Source of the DNA: Planktosalinus sp963975935
GTDB taxonomy: Bacteria; Bacteroidota; Bacteroidia; Flavobacteriales; Flavobacteriaceae
Direction of reading: 5' to 3'
Assembly (NCBI GenBank): GCA_963975935.1
Contig: CAXBIQ010000001.1
Coordinates: 62,001 to 126,000, forward strand
Length of the DNA stretch: 64,000 nucleotides
The position numbers and the translations under genes are program-made. Below the pieces are notes generated by a model, which saw only the letters and a list, made by a program, of their open reading frames with translations, had not been told where the DNA came from and did not search any database. Of this stretch, positions 59,252 through 64,000 are shown in pieces. Positions within the stretch are counted from its first letter, which is position 1, and every line of letters starts with the position of its first letter.

Positions 59252-60808
59252 ATGCTAATGAATTCTAATATAGACACAAAAAGAGACGACTCCCTCGCGG
59301 AGAAAAAAGTAAGGGTAAGATTTGCACCAAGTCCTACGGGACCACTGCACATAGGAGGCGTGCGTACTGCCTTATTTAATTATCTCTTTGCAAAAAAACA
59401 CGGAGGTGATTTCATTCTGCGAGTTGAGGATACAGACCAAAGCCGCTATGTAGAAGGCGCAGAAGACTATATTATTGAAGCATTGAACTGGTGTGGAATT
59501 CCATTTGATGAAGGAATTGGAAAGGAAAGGGGTTATGGGCCTTACCGCCAAAGCGAGCGAAAACACATCTACAGACAGTATGCTGAATTACTGGTCAAAA
59601 ACGGAAAAGCATATTATGCCTTTGATACCTCTGAAGCTTTGGACCAAAGAAGAAAAGATCTCGAAGAGCAAGGTGAAACCTTTATCTACAACCATCACAA
59701 CAGAAAGCAACTGGACAATTCGTTGACACTTAATGAAGATGAAGTCCGGAAACGCATCCTTTCCGGAGAAGCTTATGTCGTCCGGTTTAAGACCCCTTTG
59801 GACCAAACCCTTGTGCTTAATGATATTATAAGAGGGAAAATGGAAGTGGGTACAAATGTTTTAGACGATAAAGTTTTATTTAAAAGTGACGGCATGCCCA
59901 CCTATCACCTCGCAAATATCGTGGATGACCACCTGATGGAGATTACCCATGTAATTAGGGGTGAAGAATGGCTTCCCTCACTTGCTTTGCACCAATTGCT
60001 GTATGATGCTTTTGGATGGGAAGCACCACAATTTGCTCATTTGCCCTTGATTATGAAACCTCTCGGTAAAGGAAAGTTAAGCAAGCGTGATGGGGATAAA
60101 ATGGGCTTTCCTGTGTTTCCGCTGGCCTGGCGAACAGCAGGCGGTGAATTGTATTCGGGCTACCGGGAAGACGGCTATCTTCCGGAAGCAGTTGTAAATA
60201 TGCTTGCCTTACTGGGCTGGAATCCGGGAACCGAACAGGAGATTTTTAGTATTGACGAATTGGTAAACTTATTTGAGCTTGAGCGGGTAAATAAATCAGG
60301 GGCAAAATTTGACCCGGAAAAGACCAAATGGTTTCAGCACCATTACTTGCAACAAATGAGTGATGAATCTCTTACTAAAGCCTTTAAAAAATTGCTGGAC
60401 CATAAACATGTAACTACAAATGCCAACCTTACAACAATTGTACAGCTAGTAAAAGAGCGCGCAACCTTTATAGGGGATTTATGGGATCAAAGTTATTTCT
60501 TTTTTACCGCCCCAAAGGCCTATGATGAAAAGGCTGCCAATAAAGCCTGGCAAGAAGAAACAGATAAAGTCATGATGGCTGTAGTTATGATTCTTCACGA
60601 GAGTGATCCTTTTAAGCAAGAGGAACTTACCAATCGCGTGAAAGGTTGGATAACCAGTGCTAACATCGGTTTTGGAAGGGTGATGCAGCCTTTACGACTG
60701 GCGCTTGTGGGTGAAATGAAAGGACCGGATGTTTTTGCTATTATGGAAATTCTTGGAAAAGAAGAAACCATAATCCGAATTGAAAACGCTATTAAAAGAT
60801 TGGGTTAA
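59252..60808 (+). CDS. gltX: Glutamyl-tRNA synthetase
   Basis: 518 residues (516 if the ATG at 59258 is used). RFAPSPTGPLHIGGVRTAL carries the HIGH motif and GKGKLSKRDGDK the KMSKS loop; ILRVEDTDQSRYVEGAEDYI and SDGMPTYHLANIVDDHLM are class I GluRS signatures. It charges tRNA-Glu. A non-conserved N-terminal tail of about 20 residues precedes the Rossmann fold. It converges on a beta-barrel gene with four bases of overlap at the stops. The discriminating KLSKRDGDKMGFPVFPL insert is typical of Bacteroidota. Confidence 0.97.
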   Translation: MLMNSNIDTKRDDSLAEKKVRVRFAPSPTGPLHIGGVRTALFNYLFAKKHGGDFILRVEDTDQSRYVEGAEDYIIEALNWCGIPFDEGIGKERGYGPYRQSERKHIYRQYAELLVKNGKAYYAFDTSEALDQRRKDLEEQGETFIYNHHNRKQLDNSLTLNEDEVRKRILSGEAYVVRFKTPLDQTLVLNDIIRGKMEVGTNVLDDKVLFKSDGMPTYHLANIVDDHLMEITHVIRGEEWLPSLALHQLLYDAFGWEAPQFAHLPLIMKPLGKGKLSKRDGDKMGFPVFPLAWRTAGGELYSGYREDGYLPEAVVNMLALLGWNPGTEQEIFSIDELVNLFELERVNKSGAKFDPEKTKWFQHHYLQQMSDESLTKAFKKLLDHKHVTTNANLTTIVQLVKERATFIGDLWDQSYFFFTAPKAYDEKAANKAWQEETDKVMMAVVMILHESDPFKQEELTNRVKGWITSANIGFGRVMQPLRLALVGEMKGPDVFAIMEILGKEETIIRIENAIKRLG

Positions 60809-61473
60809 AGATAAACTGTAACCCCAAAAGAAAGCAGGGTGCTGTTGCCTTTAAAATTAGTCTTTTCAAGATTGTTTTTATTGAGATTATTCAGCACATT
60901 TGTAACTCCGTATTGATACAGAGCAAAAAGCCTGAAATTTCTCAGACCGGCTGTAATTCCCCCGGCAAGGTGGAAGTTTACTTTTGATACATCTTCAATG
61001 TCTTTCGCGTTCAGCGTAGCATACCCCTCAATGATGTGGTTTTCATACTGGGTATCATTTAAAGTGAGTTTACCGTTTATATTTAAAACAGGGCCCGCTT
61101 CAATACTGAGGTGGTTTTTGATAATCTTATAACCCCCAAGCACAGAAATTTGAGCAGATTGTAAATTATAATTTAAATCCCTTGAAGTTCCGCCTACGGG
61201 GCTGCTTTTAGCGCTAATGGCAATATTGCTGTCATAAAACGCTATGCCATACATCATATCAAAGTTATTGTATACATTCCCACGCATTTGCAATCCAAAC
61301 ATAAAGCTTTCCCGGCTCTGTGTTTTAAAGTCTTTCGTATTAATATCATATTGTGTCAACCCGGCTGATATGCCAATAACATTAAATTCTTTGTAATTGT
61401 TTTGAGAAAAAATTGTAGTGTAAAAAATAAGAAATAAGACGCTGAGAAAGATTGTGGATTTTTTCAATTTCAT
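60805..61473 (-). CDS. Outer-membrane beta-barrel protein (porin family)
   Basis: 222 residues: a signal peptide of about 23 residues (ending TTIFS), then amphipathic strands with alternating hydrophobic residues (FNVIGISAGLTQYDI, LSIEAGPVLNINGKLTL, FRLFALYQYGVTNVL) and a C-terminal SFGVTVYL ending in an aromatic/hydrophobic pattern, typical of 8-strand outer-membrane barrels (PorT/OmpW-size). Function is unknown. It is transcribed alone and convergent with gltX, overlapping it by four bases. Confidence 0.75.
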   Translation of the reverse strand: MKLKKSTIFLSVLFLIFYTTIFSQNNYKEFNVIGISAGLTQYDINTKDFKTQSRESFMFGLQMRGNVYNNFDMMYGIAFYDSNIAISAKSSPVGGTSRDLNYNLQSAQISVLGGYKIIKNHLSIEAGPVLNINGKLTLNDTQYENHIIEGYATLNAKDIEDVSKVNFHLAGGITAGLRNFRLFALYQYGVTNVLNNLNKNNLEKTNFKGNSTLLSFGVTVYL

Positions 61474-61544
61474 TAGAGTTTGGAGCGGGCAAATGTAAAC
61501 TTATTTTTTCGTAAATTTAAATTCTAAAAAAAATAAAAATAGCT

Positions 61545-62492
61545 ATGGGAAATTTACTGTATATACCTTTATTTATTGTCCTGATTGTATTGGTATTCTC
61601 CACTTTTTTTGTGGTAAAACAACAAACAGCTGCTGTTGTTGAACGACTGGGTCGCTTTGTGAGTATCCGCAATTCGGGACTTCAAATGAAGATACCTTTT
61701 ATAGACCGTGTCTCGGGGCGTGTCAACTTAAGGGTACAACAGCTGGATGTTATTATTGAAACCAAAACCAAAGACAATGTCTTTGTGAAACTCAAAGTTT
61801 CTGTACAGTTTAAGGTGATTCATCAGAGCGTGTATGATGCCTTTTATGCGCTTGAATATCCGCACGACCAGATTACTTCCTATATTTTTGATGTAGTGCG
61901 CGCCGAGGTTCCGAAAATGAAACTGGATGATGTTTTTGAGCGAAAAGATGATATAGCAAATGCTGTAAAAAAAGAGCTCAATGAAGCCATGACCCGTTAT
62001 GGATATGATATTATAAATACCCTGATTACAGATATAGACCCCGACATACAAGTTAAAAATGCCATGAACAGAATCAATGCCGCTGACAGGGAAAAAACAG
62101 CAGCAGAATTTGAGGCTGAGGCAACCCGTATAAAAATAGTTGCTAAAGCCCGTGCAGAAGCTGAGAGCAAGCGCCTTCAGGGACAGGGTATTGCTGACCA
62201 AAGAAGGGAGATTGCCAGGGGGCTGGAGGAAAGTGTAAATGTGCTGAACAATGTGGGTATCAACTCTCAGGAAGCTTCCGCTTTAATTGTCGTTACGCAA
62301 CATTATGACACACTTCAATCGATTGGGGAAGAAACCAATACAAACCTTATCTTATTACCTAACTCACCTCAGGCGGGCAGTGATATGCTTAACAATATGG
62401 TTGCTTCATTTACAGCCTCCAATATGATTGGCGAACAAATCAAAAAAGATATGGCTAAAAAAACGGTGCCACCAAAAAACAAAGAAGAGTAA
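61545..62492 (+). CDS. SPFH domain protein (stomatin/prohibitin-like)
   Basis: 315 residues. An N-terminal membrane helix (LLYIPLFIVLIVLVFSTFFVV) is followed by the SPFH domain (KQQTAAVVERLGRFVSIRNSGLQMKIPFIDRV and later RINAADREKTAAEFEAEATRI) and a C-terminal coiled coil. Such proteins form large ring assemblies in membrane microdomains and are linked to protein quality control. No NfeD-like partner is adjacent, unlike in many slipin operons. It ends at a strong bidirectional terminator. Confidence 0.92.
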   Translation: MGNLLYIPLFIVLIVLVFSTFFVVKQQTAAVVERLGRFVSIRNSGLQMKIPFIDRVSGRVNLRVQQLDVIIETKTKDNVFVKLKVSVQFKVIHQSVYDAFYALEYPHDQITSYIFDVVRAEVPKMKLDDVFERKDDIANAVKKELNEAMTRYGYDIINTLITDIDPDIQVKNAMNRINAADREKTAAEFEAEATRIKIVAKARAEAESKRLQGQGIADQRREIARGLEESVNVLNNVGINSQEASALIVVTQHYDTLQSIGEETNTNLILLPNSPQAGSDMLNNMVASFTASNMIGEQIKKDMAKKTVPPKNKEE

Positions 62493-62500
62493 TTGAAAAA

Positions 62501-62532
62501 AAAAGTCCCGCTATTAAAATAGCGGGACTTTT
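62501..62532. terminator. Bidirectional intrinsic terminator
   Basis: AAAAGTCCCGCTATT (62501-62515) pairs with its complement ending at 62532 (AGCGGGACTTTT), giving a GC-rich stem of 13 or more pairs flanked by A and T runs on both sides. It ends the SPFH transcript (plus) and the small YtxH-holin-DUF6327 operon (minus). Confidence 0.9.
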
Positions 62533-62550
62533 AAATTGTTACCTGTTAAA

Positions 62551-62757
62551 TTAAAAGGGTAAAATCTTGCTTAAGATTTTTGCAAAAAATGCTTTTTTTA
62601 CAAAAGTTTTTGCAATGCTTGCTGAAATATGTGCCGGAGAAATGGATTCTTTGAAGTAGAAATAACTTCTCTTTAATTTTTCTTTTTCAACTTCAGACTC
62701 CAGTTTTAAAATTTCCAACTCAAGATTTATTTCATCAAAAGATGTGTATACTTTCAT
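62551..62757 (-). CDS. Small DUF6327-type protein
   Basis: 68 residues, mainly helical and charged (LELEILKLESEVEKEKLKRSY), then a hydrophobic basic C-terminus (AKTFVKKAFFAKILSKILPF). It has the size and neighbourhood of DUF6327, usually found after YtxH and holin-like genes in Flavobacteriia. Function unknown; it may associate with the membrane through its C-terminus. It starts five bases after the holin-like gene stop. Confidence 0.7.
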   Translation of the reverse strand: MKVYTSFDEINLELEILKLESEVEKEKLKRSYFYFKESISPAHISASIAKTFVKKAFFAKILSKILPF

Positions 62758-62762
62758 AATGA

Positions 62763-63110
62763 TTAGTCGTTAAAAATGTTTTTTGAAGTGCTTGTAAGGA
62801 TTATCCTTTCGAGTGTCTTTCTTCCAAAAATTGCTATAAGCAACATTACTAAGAGGTAGAAACCACCAACAATGAAAAAACCAATACTTGGGCTTCCTGT
62901 TTCTTCACCTATTAATACCGCTACAGCAAATGAAATGAAAAATAATACCAACAAGGCAACGCCTGATAAAAGCAGGGTTCTTGTTGCTGATACCACCCCT
63001 TTCATTGACTTCTTGTAAAGGTCGAGTTTATAATACTCAATTGTACTTTTAATATACGCCTGAATATTATCATTCATTTCGTCTACATTATCTCCAATTT
63101 GTTCTAGCAC
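62763..63110 (-). CDS. Phage holin family / DUF1469-like membrane protein
   Basis: 115 residues: an acidic amphipathic N-terminus (QIGDNVDEMNDNIQAYIKSTIEYYKL), two membrane helices (about 47-68 and 77-100) and a short C-terminus. This is the YqjD/YqjE-type stress membrane protein layout rather than a phage holin. The start is GTG at 63110; the first ATG (63077) would cut the family-conserved N-terminal helix. It lies in an operon with YtxH upstream and DUF6327 downstream. Confidence 0.8.
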   Translation of the reverse strand: MLEQIGDNVDEMNDNIQAYIKSTIEYYKLDLYKKSMKGVVSATRTLLLSGVALLVLFFISFAVAVLIGEETGSPSIGFFIVGGFYLLVMLLIAIFGRKTLERIILTSTSKNIFND

Positions 63111-63154
63111 AATATTTTGGTTTTGATAGTTATAAGGTGAGAAATTAAAAAGGC

Positions 63155-63487
63155 TTACTTCTTTTGAAGCTTTGCATTTTGCTCTCTTAAGGCTTCTAAT
63201 TTCTCTTCCAACGCTTTTAAAACATCATCTGCCTTGTAACTTGCAGAAGATAATGTGTCTTCAAGTTTATCTTCAAAACTCTGTCGGGCTGCACTTGCCT
63301 TTGTGCCTAATTTATTAGTAGTTTCTTTTAACTGTTTGGCGAGTTGTTTTTGAGCCTTTTGGGCACTTTTGCTTATATTATCTCTTGTTTTAACACCTTT
63401 ATCGGGTGCGTATAATATTCCTAATCCTGCGCCAATTGCCGCTCCAGTTAATAATGCTAATACTGTTTGTCCTGTGTTATTTGCCAT
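63155..63487 (-). CDS. YtxH domain protein
   Basis: 110 residues. The N-terminal glycine-rich helix (VLALLTGAAIGAGLGILYAPDKG) with PDKG turn is the YtxH (gas-vesicle-like) signature. A Lys/Ala-rich helical tail (AQKAQKQLAKQLKETTNKL) and a coiled coil (LEEKLEALREQNAKLQ) follow. Members are small, envelope-associated general stress proteins. It leads the three-gene operon ending at the terminator near 62501. No clean TAnnTTTG was found upstream. Confidence 0.85.
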   Translation of the reverse strand: MANNTGQTVLALLTGAAIGAGLGILYAPDKGVKTRDNISKSAQKAQKQLAKQLKETTNKLGTKASAARQSFEDKLEDTLSSASYKADDVLKALEEKLEALREQNAKLQKK

Positions 63488-63587
63488 AATTGTAAGTTTT
63501 AAATGTTATTAATTTAATTATAATACAATGTACAAATAATAACACGAGGTTATTGTTAATAACCGGTTAATAATTAAAAGGGTATTC

Positions 63588-63614
63588 TTAAAAAATTAAC
63601 ACTTTAAAAGTGCT
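63588..63614 (-). terminator. Probable terminator of glnS
   Basis: Read leftward: AGCACTTTTAAAGTGTT (stem about 8 bp with one G-U) then AATTTTTT, with the U-run at 63595-63590. It overlaps the glnS stop codon. A separate 7-bp hairpin (GGTTATT-GTT-AATAACC, 63548-63564) lies further downstream. Confidence 0.5.
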
Positions 63615-64000
63615 TAATGCTGCTTGGAGCCCCAGGAGTCTCTTAGGCCCACTGTTTTATTGAAAACCAACTTTTCTGAAGAGCTGTCTGAATCGACCGC
63701 AAAATACCCAATGCGTTGAAATTGAAAAACCTCTTGTGGTTTGACAGAAGCAAGGCTTGGTTCCAAATACCCCGTGGTTATTTGAAGTGAATCTGGGTTA
63801 ATGAATTCCATAAAGTCTTTTTCTTTATCAGTATCCGGAGATTCGGTAAGAAACAGGCGATCATACACTCGTATTTCTGCAGGAACCGCATGTTGTATTG
63901 AAACCCAGTGAAGGGTGCCCTTTACTTTGCGTTGAGAGGCTTCTGTACCACTTCCACTGCGGCTTTCAGGATCGTATGTGCAAAGTATTTCGGTGATGTT
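63614..64000 (-). CDS. glnS: Glutaminyl-tRNA synthetase, C-terminal part (runs off window)
   Basis: The last 128 codons of a gene continuing beyond base 64000. The segment ILCTYDPESRSGSGTEAS followed by QRKVKGTLHWVSIQHAVPAE and IRVYDRLFLTESPD is the anticodon-binding beta-barrel of GlnRS (TRxGK-like, LHWV and YDRLF signatures), and VFNKTVGLRDSWGSKQH is the family's C-terminus. It charges tRNA-Gln directly. Catalytic HIGH and KMSKS motifs are outside the window. It ends at a weak hairpin plus U-run. Confidence 0.93.
   Translation of the reverse strand, partial: NITEILCTYDPESRSGSGTEASQRKVKGTLHWVSIQHAVPAEIRVYDRLFLTESPDTDKEKDFMEFINPDSLQITTGYLEPSLASVKPQEVFQFQRIGYFAVDSDSSSEKLVFNKTVGLRDSWGSKQH

Noticed and set aside
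1..64000. Possible tRNA, rRNA, CRISPR or insertion-sequence content
   Set aside because: No T-loop/acceptor pattern, no regular direct-repeat array, and no transposase-like protein or paired terminal repeats were seen on either strand. A tRNAscan-SE and CRISPR search would settle it.

Overview
The window is a piece of chromosome from a member of the Bacteroidota, almost certainly class Flavobacteriia and probably family Flavobacteriaceae. Four things point there. Promoters use the Bacteroidota -7 element TAnnTTTG. The window encodes a SprE/PorW-type type IX secretion lipoprotein. The F-type ATP synthase operon lacks atpD and atpC. Many families largely restricted to this class are present (DUF4292, DUF4254, DUF6427, DUF4837, DUF4175, HU-SPOR). 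Base composition is roughly 38-42% GC by eye, dropping to about 28-32% in one polysaccharide block. I cannot name a genus. I see no tRNA or rRNA genes, CRISPR array, prophage or insertion sequence, and no gap over 300 bases.

Layout. 1-1833: start of dprA, a HU-SPOR protein and a thioesterase. 1842-8806: leftward envelope genes (Wzx-like flippase, dut, nucleotidyltransferase, TPR protein, DUF4292 lipoprotein, EnvC-like protein) plus a lipoprotein. 8989-17705: sprE/porW, bactofilin, atpZ, an AtpI-like gene, then atpB-E-F-H-A-G. Hairpins sit after atpE and after atpA, where subunit stoichiometry changes. 17925-25038: a flavin/2Fe-2S reductase, and a leftward cluster (DUF6427, a putative restriction endonuclease, an adenine methyltransferase, DUF4254, GT9), followed by DUF6341 and purD.

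25110-42484 is a surface polysaccharide locus: a PaaK/CapK-like ligase, GT4, a WcaJ-like initiating transferase, UDP-xylose synthase, UDP-glucose dehydrogenase and a WecG-like transferase. Next comes an AT-rich variable block with three Wzy/WaaL-like proteins, GT2, a lipoprotein, a sulfotransferase and Wzx. WecC, WecB and a Wzz-like protein close the locus. Together these suggest a Wzy-dependent, probably sulfated, uronic-acid-containing capsule or O-antigen. 42495-50908: a nucleosidase-like DUF6909 protein, GH3 protein, M23 peptidase, TatA, DUF4837, LysM transglycosylase and pgk.

50992-64000: holB, a methyltransferase, mnmG flanked by two parS-like palindromes, ybeY, a large DUF4175 protein, gltX, a beta-barrel protein, an SPFH protein, a small stress-type membrane-protein operon (YtxH, holin-like, DUF6327) and the 3' part of glnS. 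The observations most worth checking are the restriction-modification pair translationally coupled into a housekeeping operon, the parS-like sites around mnmG, the terminator-like hairpin after atpE, and the sulfotransferase/triple-polymerase polysaccharide island.
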